DNA of 64,000 bases from Thermanaeromonas toyohensis ToBE (GCF_900176005.1 NZ_LT838272.1:887587-951586), one strand, 5' to 3'; counted from the stretch's first letter, positions 1-9,958 are shown. Numbers and translations: made by a program. The notes: a model not told the origin generated them from the sequence alone.

Positions 1-701
1 GGGTGGTAGATGAAGCTATTATACTTGATCACCATATCATAGGGCTCTTCTCTGAACATCCAGCCGGTCAAGAGGTGGGCATGAAATATAGCGGGGTTAT
101 ACCCAATGGGCGTAAAAGTACCCGGGGGAGGTACTTTGGCGAGCCGGGTGATGGATGGGGTGGCACTTCTATAAGTAATCCCCGTGATGCCATTAAGGAA
201 ATTAATATGAAAATTGCTCGGCCAGGGATGCGGATTTTAGTAACGGAGACTACAGCCCGCAGAGCAGCCTTGTTCGAAGTGTTGCCTGATGGGGAGGTTA
301 AAGAGATCCCGGTTACGCCGGAAGTGGCTAAGGTGATCGAGTTAATTGCTAATACCTGCGAAGAATCCCGTGTTTCGGCCCTCTATATTGGAGGGGTGGG
401 TGGTTCAGCAAGGGCAGGAGTAACTACTTTACCGTTAGAGTTAACTAAAGCTGTGCATAGAGGCGAGATTACTTTGACCGTGGGCGGAGCCCCAACCTTT
501 ATCCTACCGGGTGGCGGCATTAACTTTATGGTGGATGTGGAGAAAGTGGTACCCAAGGCCTTCTATTGGGTACCCACACCAGCCACAGTAGCTCCAATAG
601 AATATACCATGGAAAAGAAAGTATACGAACGTATTGGCGGCCACGTTGAGTATTTACGCCCTGTGGAAGAAATTTGGGAGATGTACCCAAGAGGCAGTTA
701 A
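1..701 (+). CDS. hnr: 6-hydroxynicotinate reductase, C-terminal part (5' end outside window)
   Basis: The reading frame is open at the left edge, so only about the last 230 residues are visible. The enzyme family reduces 6-hydroxynicotinate to 1,4,5,6-tetrahydro-6-oxonicotinate with reduced ferredoxin. The visible part has glycine-rich stretches recalling this family: GWGGTSISNP, an ARPG segment, GGVGGSARAG, a GGAP...LPGGG block and PTPATVAPIEYTM near the end. The N-terminal ferredoxin-like iron-sulfur region expected for the family lies upstream and cannot be checked. The downstream genes encode the remaining steps of nicotinate fermentation, which supports the call. The next gene starts 9 bp after the stop. 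Identification rests on remembered family features plus context. Confidence 0.7.
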   Translation, partial: VVDEAIILDHHIIGLFSEHPAGQEVGMKYSGVIPNGRKSTRGRYFGEPGDGWGGTSISNPRDAIKEINMKIARPGMRILVTETTARRAALFEVLPDGEVKEIPVTPEVAKVIELIANTCEESRVSALYIGGVGGSARAGVTTLPLELTKAVHRGEITLTVGGAPTFILPGGGINFMVDVEKVVPKAFYWVPTPATVAPIEYTMEKKVYERIGGHVEYLRPVEEIWEMYPRGS

Positions 702-710
702 GAAGAGCCA

Positions 711-1568
711 ATGTGGAGGCATATCGATACTTATCGCTGTTTTATAGATTGTGGGCCCGTCCAGATGTCTGTTTTAGCTGAACGCCAGGGCAGGCCATTA
801 TCCCCCAATTTATGGGATGAGGTTGAAGGACGGATAAAAAGGTGTCTGGCCAGTTTAAAACATTATTTACCGGAAGCACGGAAGCCATGGCCTAAAGCGC
901 AGCCTCAGAGAAAGTGGCCCAAGATTTTACAGATAATGTTCGAGGCTGTAAGAGCTACAGGAGATCCTACTCTAACTTCTATGGCAGCGGTAGCAGGCTC
1001 TTTTGCTTGGGTAGTCCGGGAGTTTTTAGTAGAAGAAGGAGCTACCAAGGTGTTGATAAATAACGGGGGAGATATTGCCCTGTATCTGGCCCAAGGGGAA
1101 AGTACCAGGGTAGGGATTGTCCCTCGCTTAGGTCTTAAGCCAACCCATTATATTGAGGTTAAAGATAGCGATGGGATAGGAGGGATAGCGACCAGCGGGT
1201 TCGGGGGTCGGAGTTTTACTTTAGGTATTGCAGACGCAGCAGTAGCTATTGCCTCTACAGCGCCCTTAGCAGATGCCCTGGCTACTATTTTAGGGAATGC
1301 AGTTAATGCAGAACACCCGGAAATAAAAAGAAAGCCGGCGCGGGAGTTAGATCCAGCTAGTGACTTGGGTTCTCTACCCGTAACAACATGGGTGGGAAAT
1401 CTACCCTTATCCATAGTAGAAGAGGCCCTCGAAAAAGGGTACCAGAAGGCAATAGAACTATACCACAAAAGTTTGTTAAAGGGTGCCGTGTTAATATTGA
1501 AAGGTATTGTCCGGCAGTTGCCCGAAGGGGTAGCTCACAGGATAAATGAGAATAGCATTTTAGCTTAA
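711..1568 (+). CDS. UPF0280 family protein (ApbE-related fold)
   Basis: A 285-residue protein resembling the UPF0280 family, which is distantly related to ApbE-type FMN transferases. Visible features are the early segment DCGPVQMSVLAE, the central MAAVAGSFAW segment followed by VLINNGGDIALYL (the ApbE-like Asn-Gly-Gly-Asp), and GIATSGFGGRSFTLG followed by ADAAVAIA. It lies between the reductase and the dehydrogenase genes of the nicotinate operon with short gaps, so it is very probably co-transcribed. The reaction is unknown. Possible roles are flavin attachment or maturation of the upstream reductase, or an uncharacterised catalytic step. The start codon has only a weak AAGAAGAG ribosome site; no better start is visible. 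Confidence 0.7.
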   Translation: MWRHIDTYRCFIDCGPVQMSVLAERQGRPLSPNLWDEVEGRIKRCLASLKHYLPEARKPWPKAQPQRKWPKILQIMFEAVRATGDPTLTSMAAVAGSFAWVVREFLVEEGATKVLINNGGDIALYLAQGESTRVGIVPRLGLKPTHYIEVKDSDGIGGIATSGFGGRSFTLGIADAAVAIASTAPLADALATILGNAVNAEHPEIKRKPARELDPASDLGSLPVTTWVGNLPLSIVEEALEKGYQKAIELYHKSLLKGAVLILKGIVRQLPEGVAHRINENSILA

Positions 1569-1607
1569 AAAGATTTTTTAAAAGTTTAAGGGGAGGTTTG
1601 GAACTTT

Positions 1608-2186
1608 ATGGAGATCAGGAAGTTAGTAACTATTGTAGAAGAAACCCACATGGAGGGGGAGAAGAAATTAGACAAACCAGTGCGGAAAGCGGCAGCTATC
1701 GCGGTCATAAAAAACCCCTTCGCAGGTAAGTATCAAGAAGACCTAAGTGAACTTATGGATTATGGGGAACAGCTTGGCAAGTTACTAGGCGAGAGGGCTG
1801 TGGCTGCTTTGGGTATTCCTAAAGAGGCTGTAGAAAGTTACGGTAAAGCAGCTATTGTAGGAGAGAAAGGCGAACTCGAACATGCAGCAGCTATTTTGCA
1901 TCCGAAGTTTGGCAAACCCTTCCGGGAGGCTGTACAGGAGGGAAAAGCTATAATTCCTTCAGCCAAAAAGATTGGAGGTATGGGTACGCCCATAGATGTT
2001 CCCTTGCACTTTAAAAATGCCGCTTTCGTGAGATCCCATTATGACGCCATGGAAGTTCGTATACCGGATGCACCGCGGGCAGATGAAATTTTAGTGGCCG
2101 CAGTAGTTACTGATTCGGGCCGTCCTTTACCCCGGGTTGGTGGATTGAAGAAGGAAGAAGTAAAAGGGGAAGATGGCTTAAGATAA
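1608..2186 (+). CDS. Amino acid synthesis (AA_synth / DUF1185) family protein
   Basis: A 192-residue protein matching the AA_synth family in length and sequence style. Features are an N-terminal VTIVEETHMEGEK, a KNPFAGKYQEDLSELMDYGEQLG segment (here split: KNPFAGKYQ then EDLSELMDYG) and a C-terminal ADEILVAAVVTDSGRP motif. A strong AAGGGGAGG site lies upstream of the ATG. The biochemical function of the family is not established, and the name is historical. Its position inside the nicotinate operon, after the reductase and before the 2-(hydroxymethyl)glutarate dehydrogenase, suggests a role around ring opening or handling of 2-formylglutarate. That is inference only. The known ring-opening enamidase is not visible here and may lie upstream. 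Confidence 0.65.
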   Translation: MEIRKLVTIVEETHMEGEKKLDKPVRKAAAIAVIKNPFAGKYQEDLSELMDYGEQLGKLLGERAVAALGIPKEAVESYGKAAIVGEKGELEHAAAILHPKFGKPFREAVQEGKAIIPSAKKIGGMGTPIDVPLHFKNAAFVRSHYDAMEVRIPDAPRADEILVAAVVTDSGRPLPRVGGLKKEEVKGEDGLR

Positions 2187-2257
2187 AAAGTGTGGTTTGG
2201 GGTGGGGGAGGCCCCACCCTTTTAATCTTAGCACCAGGATTTAAGGAGGCGGACGGG

Positions 2258-3166
2258 GTGCGGGTAGGTTTCATCGGCCTGGGTAATATGGGGCGCCCCA
2301 TGGCTAAGAACATTTTGCAGAAAGGGTTTCCTCTTATTGTCTATGATATAGTACCTACCGCTATGTCTCACCTAATAGACCAGGGAGCTCAAGGGGCTTC
2401 CTCGCCCAAAGAATTGGCAGGTAGGGTAGATATAGTGATCACCATGCTTCCTGATGCTAAGGCCGTATCTTCGGTGTTGGAAGGCGAAGAAGGGGTTTTT
2501 GCTGGTGCGCGTAAGGGGCTGCTTATCGTAGACATGAGTACTGTGGCTCCAAGCGATACGCAGCGTCTAGCACAGGAGGCTATGGCCAGAGGTTTGCGTT
2601 ATTTAGATGCTCCGGTTTCCGGGGGGGTAGCCGGGGCAGAAGCAGGAAAGTTGACTATCATGGTAGGGGGCAAAGAAGAGGATTACAAGCAATGTTTGCC
2701 ACTCTTCCAGTGTATGGGAGAAAGAATCTACCATGTAGGGGATATAGGTAGCGGAAATGCGGTGAAGCTAGTAAACAACCTCCTTTTAGGTATCAATATG
2801 ATCGGAGTAGCTGAGGCGTTGACATTGGGTGTAAAGGCGGGGCTAAAGCCCGAAGTATTACTTGAAGTAATAAAGAATAGCTCGGGCCAAAGTTACGCTT
2901 TCACTTCTAAAGTACCCTCTTTTATATTATCAGGTCATTTTAAACCTGGCTTTTCCATCAACCTCCAGCATAAAGATATTGAGCTAGCTTTGCAAACTGC
3001 TAAGGAATGTAATATACCTCTCTTGCTAGGCTCGGTAGCTTACCAAGTCTATACTTTAGCCCGGGGAAAAGGATGGGGCCAAGAAGATATATCTGCCGTT
3101 ATCAAACTGTGGGAAGAAGTGGCCGGTTTGGAGGTACGGTATGCTGAACTTAGAAAAGATGGATAG
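2258..3166 (+). CDS. hgd: 2-(hydroxymethyl)glutarate dehydrogenase
   Basis: A 302-residue member of the beta-hydroxyacid dehydrogenase family. It would reduce (S)-2-formylglutarate to 2-(hydroxymethyl)glutarate with NAD(P)H in the cytosol. The N-terminus carries the Rossmann signature GFIGLGNMGRPMAKN. The substrate-binding motif DAPVSGGVAGAEAGKL is near residue 120 and the catalytic-lysine region GNAVKLVNN near residue 170. I chose the GTG at 2258 because TTAAGGAGGC lies 7 bp upstream and the protein then begins directly at the Rossmann strand; a longer frame exists from 2192. The gene overlaps the next one by 26 bp. The family also includes tartronate semialdehyde reductase; the neighbouring mutase, isomerase and lyase decide the specificity. 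Confidence 0.85.
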   Translation: MRVGFIGLGNMGRPMAKNILQKGFPLIVYDIVPTAMSHLIDQGAQGASSPKELAGRVDIVITMLPDAKAVSSVLEGEEGVFAGARKGLLIVDMSTVAPSDTQRLAQEAMARGLRYLDAPVSGGVAGAEAGKLTIMVGGKEEDYKQCLPLFQCMGERIYHVGDIGSGNAVKLVNNLLLGINMIGVAEALTLGVKAGLKPEVLLEVIKNSSGQSYAFTSKVPSFILSGHFKPGFSINLQHKDIELALQTAKECNIPLLLGSVAYQVYTLARGKGWGQEDISAVIKLWEEVAGLEVRYAELRKDG

Positions 3167-4574
3167 GGTGATCGCTTATTTAAAAAACAAAGCCCCTAAA
3201 GAAAGGCAGCTTACTCTAGGCGAGACCGTTGAAGTAGCTCTAAATTTAGGGGTTAAAGTAAGTGAAGTTGTATTGGGTGAAGTAGCTTGCTACGAGAATA
3301 AGAAGCCAGAGGAAGTTTTACATGAGATTAAAAAAGCATTTGAGCATAATCTCAAGGCAGCTATTTTGGGCAGCCAATATGAAGCGCAGAGTTTTCTCCT
3401 TAATAAAGTAGGCGCTGATTTAGCCCAAGGAGAAGCCAAAATAACAGAAGATACCTTTTTAAACCAGGCTATAACCTTTACTTTAGCAGCTCAGGTAGGT
3501 AACCACATAGTAGGCCTTGCTCCTTGTGCAGGCACAGGGGATGCTTGCGTATTTACTGGGGTAGTAAAAGCTTTGCTAGATCATTACCCGGAAGAAAAAG
3601 TGTGGCCAGCAGTAGGCGTTATGCTTAAAGCGGGTGTGATGTTCCGGGCGGGGAAAGTTACCACAGGATGCAATATGGAAGGATTAGGGGCAGGAGCTAC
3701 AGGCACGGCAGCAGCGTTGGCGGAAATTGAAGGGGGAAGTCCTAGACAAGTAGAGCATGCCATGGTGCTGGCGCTTTCCCCCACGATTGCTGTTCCCTGT
3801 ACTCCGCGCGTGTTAGTCCCTGGCCTCTGTGCCACCCATATTGGAGGGGCAGTACTCCTGGGGTATTTAGCAGCTCGCCTGGCTCTGGCCACCTCACTGC
3901 CGGTAAATGTACCTATAGATGTAATGTTAGCCTTGGCGGCTGAGGCGCATAAAATTTCAGCTACTAGTATAGTCCCGGCTGTTGTACGTTATATGGAACC
4001 CTATTTTAAACGTGATCCCAGGGTGGATCAGTACTTACTACCAGAGACAAAGGAAATAGAATACAAGCGCCAGCAAGAGACAGCGGATTTTGCCCGGAAA
4101 CAAGCCGAAGAATTAGCTAGATTAGCCAGCCCCATAACCCGGCCTTTTGGGGAGGTAGTGGTAGGTGGTAGCAGCCAGGCGGTGGGATCGCCTACTAATA
4201 CAGCGCGGATCGCCCATGCCCTAGCTAAAGGGGAAATAAAAAAGGTAAAAATCGAGCTTTATCCGGAGTTATTTGCTCGCCGAGCAATAAACGTACCAGG
4301 CATATTGATGGGGGCAGTACTAGGTGCCTCCACAGCTAATAGTGAAGCTTATAACCGGATTATGGATGAAATAATAGCTCGGGGAATTGAGGTAGTGATC
4401 TTAGAAGTTAAGGAACCTCAGGTACAAAGGGTAACTATTGAGGCAACAGAAAGAAATGCTATGGTCCATGCCCTTAACCGGGGAGGGGGAAGGTTAGCCT
4501 TAGTTGACGCTTACCCTTCCCTAGATGAGGCCCGGAAGATGGCAGCTTCCTTAGGGATAGAAATTGTTCCTTAA
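3141..4574 (+). CDS. hmd: 2-(hydroxymethyl)glutarate dehydratase (iron-sulfur serine-dehydratase-like)
   Basis: A 477-residue protein of the [4Fe-4S] L-serine dehydratase family, proposed in nicotinate fermenters to dehydrate 2-(hydroxymethyl)glutarate to 2-methyleneglutarate. The first ~320 residues are alpha-type, with likely cluster cysteines in [10 protein letters not shown] (about 129-136), [12 protein letters not shown] and AVPCTPR. The last ~140 residues resemble the beta-type domain, with [20 protein letters not shown] in place of the usual serine-rich SSSHT loop. The domain order alpha-beta on one chain is the reverse of E. coli SdaA. The ATG at 3141 has GGAGGT 6 bp upstream and overlaps hgd, suggesting translational coupling. 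A true L-serine dehydratase is less likely given the altered loop and the context. Confidence 0.8.
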   Translation: MLNLEKMDRVIAYLKNKAPKERQLTLGETVEVALNLGVKVSEVVLGEVACYENKKPEEVLHEIKKAFEHNLKAAILGSQYEAQSFLLNKVGADLAQGEAKITEDTFLNQAITFTLAAQVGNHIVGLAPCAGTGDACVFTGVVKALLDHYPEEKVWPAVGVMLKAGVMFRAGKVTTGCNMEGLGAGATGTAAALAEIEGGSPRQVEHAMVLALSPTIAVPCTPRVLVPGLCATHIGGAVLLGYLAARLALATSLPVNVPIDVMLALAAEAHKISATSIVPAVVRYMEPYFKRDPRVDQYLLPETKEIEYKRQQETADFARKQAEELARLASPITRPFGEVVVGGSSQAVGSPTNTARIAHALAKGEIKKVKIELYPELFARRAINVPGILMGAVLGASTANSEAYNRIMDEIIARGIEVVILEVKEPQVQRVTIEATERNAMVHALNRGGGRLALVDAYPSLDEARKMAASLGIEIVP

Positions 4575-4593
4575 AAAGGAGCGGGATAGGGTT

Positions 4594-6438
4594 ATGCAAG
4601 AAAAGACACAGGCTATTATCTGGGAAGATAGAGAGCGCATTAAAGCTTACGAGAAATTATTTGGGGTGAGTATGCCTAAAGTTGGCAAAGACGGTTCTAT
4701 TACGGGGCTTCCCCGCCCTTATCCCCGGGAAGTGGCTGGAGTAATACGTGGAGGATACCGTATAGCTGAGTTAGGGAGGAAGGCAAGAAGTACTGGTATT
4801 CCCGTCCAGAACCCTATCTTGGGACGTAACACAGCAGAAGAAACCATGGCCCAGTCCCGGGAGATGTACGAGATTGCCGAGAAATTGGGTATTACTTTAT
4901 TTCACTTCGTCCACTCGGAAGCCACAAGGCATATCGATCCCTTAGATGGGGCCGAGCTTATTGAGCAATCCCGGGGTAAAGGTGGAATCACTCCTGCTGG
5001 TGAAAGAGAATTTGTCCAGATGGGCGGTGGAGCAGTACATCCTATTCGTATTAACGCTACAGGCGATACTCCTCATCTTTCCATTCTAAATGCCTTTATA
5101 GCAGGTTTTGATGGCACGGATATTGGCCCGGTAATACACGTACATTTCGGCGGGCGAGGGATCCATGATTATAAGACTAAAGTAACCAATGGGTTTAAAG
5201 CTCTCCAGATATGCGCAGAAAATAATATCTTCGTACAAGTAGAATCTCACAAGCACATTAATAATATCGGCGGTACAGATGGAGCAGGTTTGGCAGGTTG
5301 CCTTTTAGCTGAAGGGTTAGCTATTTTAGCTGGTTTACCGCGCGAGCTTAGCGCCTTGCAGATAAATGTGGCCGGGATAAATCTGTTGGCTGATCTAGCC
5401 CTTATAAGGGCTTTCAGGAAGGTTATGTGGAGCGAATGGCTGATCGTAGTTCCCGAGACTTTTCAAAATCCTCCTCCTGATCTTATTGCAGAACAGGGGC
5501 ATTTTGCCCGGATGGCGATTAGCGCCAAGCTAGGAGGTGCTGACTTTTACCGACCTAAAGCAGCGGAGTCCGTAGGTATACCCACAGGGCATTCTATGGG
5601 AAGGGCTATCTGGGCCACCCAGGATATTTTTGAAAAGACGGCTGCCATTACTATCAACGATCCCTTTATAGATAAAAGAATGGAAGAGATCTTAAATGAA
5701 GCTATGGCTATACTCAGCGCTGCCCTGGAAACAGGACGCCAGTTGGCACCGGACGAAATAACTCCTTCTTTCTGGCAGAAGTTTGGTCCAGAAGAATTAA
5801 TAGAAAAGATAGTTAATGCTGGGAAAAAAGGTATCCTAGATGCTCCCCGCGCAGCCGGTTGGGACCTTAAACGGGCGGTTAGGACCCACCGGGATAAGGA
5901 CGGTATCCGGCGGTATATACCTGGCTATGGACCTAAAGGAGTAGATCCTCAATATCTTTGCTTTACCCAAGAAAAGGTAACTGTAGAAGACGCAACTCCC
6001 GTACTTGAGGACGTAAAGATAGTTCTGGCTACTGTAGGTGCGGATGCCCATGTAATAGGGATAAATATGATTAAAGAGGCTTTCCAGAAAGCTGGATTTG
6101 AAGTGATTCACCTTACAGGGATGAATTTACCAGAAACAGTGGCCGAAGTCGTAGCTGAAAGTGGAGCTAAGGTTGTGGGTGTTAGCAACCTTTTAGGCTT
6201 AGGCCTTAGTTTATTTCCCCGGGTGGGTCAACGGTTAAAAGAATTGGGATTGAGGGACAAGGTATTGGTCTTGGCGGGGGGTAGGATTGCGGAAAAAGAA
6301 GAGGAACATGCCTATTATGAGGCGCGGATTAAAGAGGAGGGCCCAGGATTTTTAGGAGTGGATGCCTTCTTTGGCCCAGGTACCAATCCCGATGACGTAG
6401 TAGCCTGGGTACGTGAACACTTAAAGGAGGTTAGGTAG
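4594..6438 (+). CDS. mgm: 2-methyleneglutarate mutase (adenosylcobalamin-dependent)
   Basis: Catalyses the carbon-skeleton rearrangement of 2-methyleneglutarate to 3-methylitaconate using adenosylcobalamin. With the ATG at 4594 the product is 614 residues, the length I recall for the E. barkeri enzyme. The N-terminal ~470 residues form the substrate-binding barrel, and the C-terminal ~140 residues the B12 domain. The cobalt-ligand motif D484-x-H486-x-x-G489 is visible, followed by SNLLGLG and LAGGRI segments typical of B12 domains. An upstream in-frame codon at 4564 would overlap the preceding gene and was not chosen. The gene is 5 bp from the isomerase gene. Identification is firm because the product and substrate enzymes flank it. 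Confidence 0.9.
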   Translation: MQEKTQAIIWEDRERIKAYEKLFGVSMPKVGKDGSITGLPRPYPREVAGVIRGGYRIAELGRKARSTGIPVQNPILGRNTAEETMAQSREMYEIAEKLGITLFHFVHSEATRHIDPLDGAELIEQSRGKGGITPAGEREFVQMGGGAVHPIRINATGDTPHLSILNAFIAGFDGTDIGPVIHVHFGGRGIHDYKTKVTNGFKALQICAENNIFVQVESHKHINNIGGTDGAGLAGCLLAEGLAILAGLPRELSALQINVAGINLLADLALIRAFRKVMWSEWLIVVPETFQNPPPDLIAEQGHFARMAISAKLGGADFYRPKAAESVGIPTGHSMGRAIWATQDIFEKTAAITINDPFIDKRMEEILNEAMAILSAALETGRQLAPDEITPSFWQKFGPEELIEKIVNAGKKGILDAPRAAGWDLKRAVRTHRDKDGIRRYIPGYGPKGVDPQYLCFTQEKVTVEDATPVLEDVKIVLATVGADAHVIGINMIKEAFQKAGFEVIHLTGMNLPETVAEVVAESGAKVVGVSNLLGLGLSLFPRVGQRLKELGLRDKVLVLAGGRIAEKEEEHAYYEARIKEEGPGFLGVDAFFGPGTNPDDVVAWVREHLKEVR

Positions 6439-6443
6439 GGATT

Positions 6444-7595
6444 ATGGGTGAAATGAAGCGTTTAAGATGCGCAATTATTCGTGGCGGGACTAGTAAAGGG
6501 GTGTTCTTTCATGAAAATGAGCTCCCTCAAGATCCGGTTTTAAGAGACAAGACTATTTTAGCAGTTTTTGGCAGCCCTGATGTCCGCCAGATAGATGGCT
6601 TGGGAGGGGCAGACCCGCTTACTAGTAAAGTAGCTATTATTGGACCTTCTTCCCGGCCGGATGCTGACGTGGACTATACCTTTGGGCAGGTGAGCATTAA
6701 AGAGGCTTTCATAGATTATTCTGGCAACTGTGGTAATATCTCTGCTGGAGTAGGGCCGTTTGCCATTGACGAGGGTTTGGTGAAAGCAGTAGAACCCGTA
6801 ACTATAGTGCGCATCCACAATACCAATACAGGTAAGCTCATTATAGCTGAAGTCCCTGTACGTAATGGTAAAGCAGCAGTTACAGGAGATTATCAGATTG
6901 ATGGAGTACCGGGAACAGGAGCTAAGATTATGCTGGATTTTTCCGATACAGCTGGCGCTGTTACGGGGAAGATATTGCCTACCGGGAACCCTACGGATGT
7001 CCTTGATATTCCAGGAGTAGGTAAGATCACTGTTTCTATGGTAGATGTAGCCAACCCCATGGTTTTTGTGCGGGCAGCTGATTTAGGGCTTATGGGTACC
7101 GAGACACCAGAGGAAGTAAATAACAATCCTCAACTTTTGCGAACCTTAGAGAGTATCAGGGCTTATGCTGCTTGTGTTATGGGCTTGGCCAAGGAACCAG
7201 AAGAAGCTACTTTGCGTAGCCCCGCCTTCCCTATGCTTGCTTTTGTGGCGTCACCAGCTTCTTACCGGAAGTTTACTACAGGTGAAGAAGTAAGGGCGGA
7301 AGAAATTGATTTCCTTTCTAGGCTTATGTTTATGCAAGTTATGCACAAGACTTATGCAGGCACTGGAACCACTTGTACAGGAGTAGCGGCTGCTATCCCA
7401 GGAACAGTTGTATATGAAGTGGCGGCCCGTCATAGCGGGAATATCCGTATAGGCCATCCGGCAGGGATCATAGATATAGAGGTCGGGGTAGAATTAAAGA
7501 ACGGTGAGATTAAGGTAACTAGAGCAGCGGTAGGCCGGACAGCCCGACGCATTATGGACGGCTATGTATATATAGTAAAAGATAAGCTACTTTAA
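6444..7595 (+). CDS. mii: 3-methylitaconate isomerase (PrpF family)
   Basis: A 383-residue PrpF/methylitaconate isomerase. It moves the double bond of (R)-3-methylitaconate to give 2,3-dimethylmaleate. The N-terminus has RCAIIRGGTSKGVFF, the PrpF hallmark. Further family features are DGLGGADPLTSKVAI, DYSGNCGNISAGVGPFAI (a cysteine in the active-site region) and a C-terminal RHSGNIRIGHPAG segment. PrpF relatives also isomerise 2-methylaconitate, but the adjacent mutase and dimethylmaleate hydratase genes point to methylitaconate. The gene follows mgm with almost no gap. Confidence 0.9.
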   Translation: MGEMKRLRCAIIRGGTSKGVFFHENELPQDPVLRDKTILAVFGSPDVRQIDGLGGADPLTSKVAIIGPSSRPDADVDYTFGQVSIKEAFIDYSGNCGNISAGVGPFAIDEGLVKAVEPVTIVRIHNTNTGKLIIAEVPVRNGKAAVTGDYQIDGVPGTGAKIMLDFSDTAGAVTGKILPTGNPTDVLDIPGVGKITVSMVDVANPMVFVRAADLGLMGTETPEEVNNNPQLLRTLESIRAYAACVMGLAKEPEEATLRSPAFPMLAFVASPASYRKFTTGEEVRAEEIDFLSRLMFMQVMHKTYAGTGTTCTGVAAAIPGTVVYEVAARHSGNIRIGHPAGIIDIEVGVELKNGEIKVTRAAVGRTARRIMDGYVYIVKDKLL

Positions 7596-7613
7596 AGGCA
7601 AAGGTGAGGGTTG

Positions 7614-9077
7614 ATGCCTTCTGAGATATATGTATTCGACGTAGGAAGCACTTTCACTAAGTTAAATTTATTTCATTTGCAGGATGATAATTCTCTCCAG
7701 TGGATAGCCCGGTCCCAAGCCCCAACTACACTTGAGGATATCATGGAAGGAATAAATGGGGCTTTAGCTGGTCTGCCCCTAGAATGTCGCCCTGCTTCCT
7801 TGGCTGGGAAGACAGTCCTTGCCTCCAGCAGCGCTGCGGGGGGCCTACGCATGGTAGCTATCGGCTATATGCCCAGGGTTACTGCTAAAGCGGCTAAAGA
7901 AGTGGCTATGAGCGCTGGGGCAAGGGTTCTAGAGGTACTTTCTGCGGAAGATCCTCCAGAATATAGACGTCAAGTACTTAAAGAGATAAAACCTGATATT
8001 GTACTTTTGACTGGCGGAACTGATGGAGGTGACGAAGAGTCTTTAATTGATAATGCCAAATTATTGGCGGAAATGCGGTTACCTGGGGTAATTATCTTGG
8101 CTGGCAACGTTGCTGCCCAGAGCAAAGCGGCGTTAATCTTAAGCGAGGCAAATGTAAATTTTCGCCGTGTACCCAACGTCATGCCTACAATTCATGAACT
8201 TAAAGTTAAACCAGCCCGCGAGGCCATCCACCAAGAATTTATCCGGCAAATTACCCGTGCCAAGGGATTAAGCAAATTAGAAAGTATAGTAAGCAATCAC
8301 AAAGTAATCCCGACGCCGGGAGCTGTACTTTTAGGAGCTGAACTTTTAGCTAGGGGCCACTATGAAGCTAAAGGTATTGGTAGCCTGGTAGTAGTTGATT
8401 TAGGGGGTGCTACCACGGATGTCCACTCAGTTATACCTGAATTGGAAAAATTGAGCTTGGAAGAGCGGGGGTTAATTTTGACCAATGAGAAACACGTTTC
8501 TTACCGGACGGTGGAAGGCAATTTAGGTCTCCGGGTTAATTGCGGCGGCATTTTAGAAACTGTAGGCCCGCGTTTGATCTTAAAATATGCAGGCCTACCA
8601 GAAGACGATAAATATGAAGCGAAGCTTACAGAATATGCAAAGAAAGTAGAAGTTGTTACTTCCTATATACCGTGTAATGAAGAGGAAAAATCCTTCGATC
8701 GTGGGCTAGCTATAGCAGCTATAGAGACTGCCCTCAAACGTCACGCAGGTTTTTTGAGTCAAGAATATGACCCCTTGTTAGGGGTGGCCCCGGGAACTCC
8801 CCAGGGAAGGGATCTAAGGGCAGTAAAATATTTAATTGCAGTAGGAGGTATTTTTACTGCTCTCCCACCAGAAGAAGGGGTAAACATTGTCCAAAAGGCT
8901 TTAGCGCGACCAGGGATTTCTTTATTACCCTTACAACCCCGCATACTAATAGATCGTTATTATCTACTTTATGCTATCGGAGTATTATCAGAGCTTTATC
9001 CTTATCAGGCTTTGAGACTAGCCAAAACTTACTTTAACTTCGAGGGGGAGGAAGAGGGCGATGAGGCCCACGAGTAA
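7614..9077 (+). CDS. GlmL/MutL-type protein, probable reactivator of the B12 mutase
   Basis: A 487-residue protein of the GlmL/MutL family, ASKHA-fold ATPases found next to glutamate mutase and other corrinoid mutases. Nucleotide-binding signatures are visible: VFDVGSTFTKLNLF at the N-terminus (phosphate 1), VVVDLGGATTDVHSV about residue 260 (phosphate 2) and LIAVGGIF about residue 405. It lies directly downstream of the mutase and isomerase genes and overlaps the lyase gene by 17 bp. The likely role is ATP-dependent exchange of damaged cobalamin on the mutase, inferred from family and position. The ATG at 7614 has AAAGGTGAGG just upstream. Confidence 0.8.
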   Translation: MPSEIYVFDVGSTFTKLNLFHLQDDNSLQWIARSQAPTTLEDIMEGINGALAGLPLECRPASLAGKTVLASSSAAGGLRMVAIGYMPRVTAKAAKEVAMSAGARVLEVLSAEDPPEYRRQVLKEIKPDIVLLTGGTDGGDEESLIDNAKLLAEMRLPGVIILAGNVAAQSKAALILSEANVNFRRVPNVMPTIHELKVKPAREAIHQEFIRQITRAKGLSKLESIVSNHKVIPTPGAVLLGAELLARGHYEAKGIGSLVVVDLGGATTDVHSVIPELEKLSLEERGLILTNEKHVSYRTVEGNLGLRVNCGGILETVGPRLILKYAGLPEDDKYEAKLTEYAKKVEVVTSYIPCNEEEKSFDRGLAIAAIETALKRHAGFLSQEYDPLLGVAPGTPQGRDLRAVKYLIAVGGIFTALPPEEGVNIVQKALARPGISLLPLQPRILIDRYYLLYAIGVLSELYPYQALRLAKTYFNFEGEEEGDEAHE

Positions 9078-9945
9078 ACTACGCCAGTTATTAAGTCAGC
9101 CGGGCATCTTAGTGGCACCTGGTGCTCACGATGTATTAACGGCCAAGATTATTGAGCAGGTTGGTTTTCCAGCGGTATATTTTACTGGATATGGTCAGGC
9201 TGCTAGTCATTTGGGATGCCCTGATGTAGGGTTGTTGACTATGACAGAGATGGTTATGAGATTAAATAACATGGCTTCAGCTGTAGATATACCTGTTATC
9301 GCTGATGCTGATACGGGATTCGGCAACGCGATCAACACTATGCGTACAGTTAGAGAATATGAAAAAGCCGGGGCAGCTGCTATTCAATTAGAAGATCAAG
9401 TGTCCCCTAAGAAATGCGGCCACATGCTAGATAGGCAATTAATCCCCACGGAAGAGATGGTAAATAAGATCCGGGCCGCTATAGAAGCACGGCGGGACCC
9501 AGATCTGGTGATTATTGCTCGTACAGATGCCCGGACTAGTTTAGGGCTGGAGGAGGCTATAGCTAGGGGTAAGGCGTATGAAGAAGCCGGGGCCGACGTT
9601 ATTTTCATAGAATCACCGGAAACAGTAGAAGAAATGAAAATCATTTGCCAGTCCTTTAAGGTTCCAGTTTTAGCCAATATGGTAGAAGGAGGGCGAACCC
9701 CTCTTCTAACAGTAGAGGAACTGGAAAAGTTAGGATATAAACTAGTTATCTTCCCTACCGCCTCAGTTTATACTACTGCTAAAGCTTTAATCTCGTTAAT
9801 GGAAGAGCTTAAGAAAACGGGGACTACGCGGGAATATATGAAGCATATGCTACCTTTCCATGAATTTAACAAGCTTATTGGACTACCCCAGATTAAAGAA
9901 CTCGAGCAAAAATTTGCTGTTACTGGTAACTGCAAAGCAAGTTAA
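9061..9945 (+). CDS. dml: 2,3-dimethylmalate lyase
   Basis: A 294-residue member of the isocitrate lyase/PEP mutase superfamily. It would cleave (2R,3S)-2,3-dimethylmalate to propionate and pyruvate, the final step of the pathway. Visible motifs are [16 protein letters not shown] at the start, the metal-binding [26 protein letters not shown] (the K-K-C-G-H catalytic cysteine loop) and IIARTDAR. Overlap with the preceding gene, and the dimethylmaleate hydratase genes downstream, fit a single operon. Methylisocitrate lyase has the same motifs; operon context decides between them. Confidence 0.88.
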   Translation: MRPTSKLRQLLSQPGILVAPGAHDVLTAKIIEQVGFPAVYFTGYGQAASHLGCPDVGLLTMTEMVMRLNNMASAVDIPVIADADTGFGNAINTMRTVREYEKAGAAAIQLEDQVSPKKCGHMLDRQLIPTEEMVNKIRAAIEARRDPDLVIIARTDARTSLGLEEAIARGKAYEEAGADVIFIESPETVEEMKIICQSFKVPVLANMVEGGRTPLLTVEELEKLGYKLVIFPTASVYTTAKALISLMEELKKTGTTREYMKHMLPFHEFNKLIGLPQIKELEQKFAVTGNCKAS

Positions 9946-9958
9946 GAGGTGTAGATTA

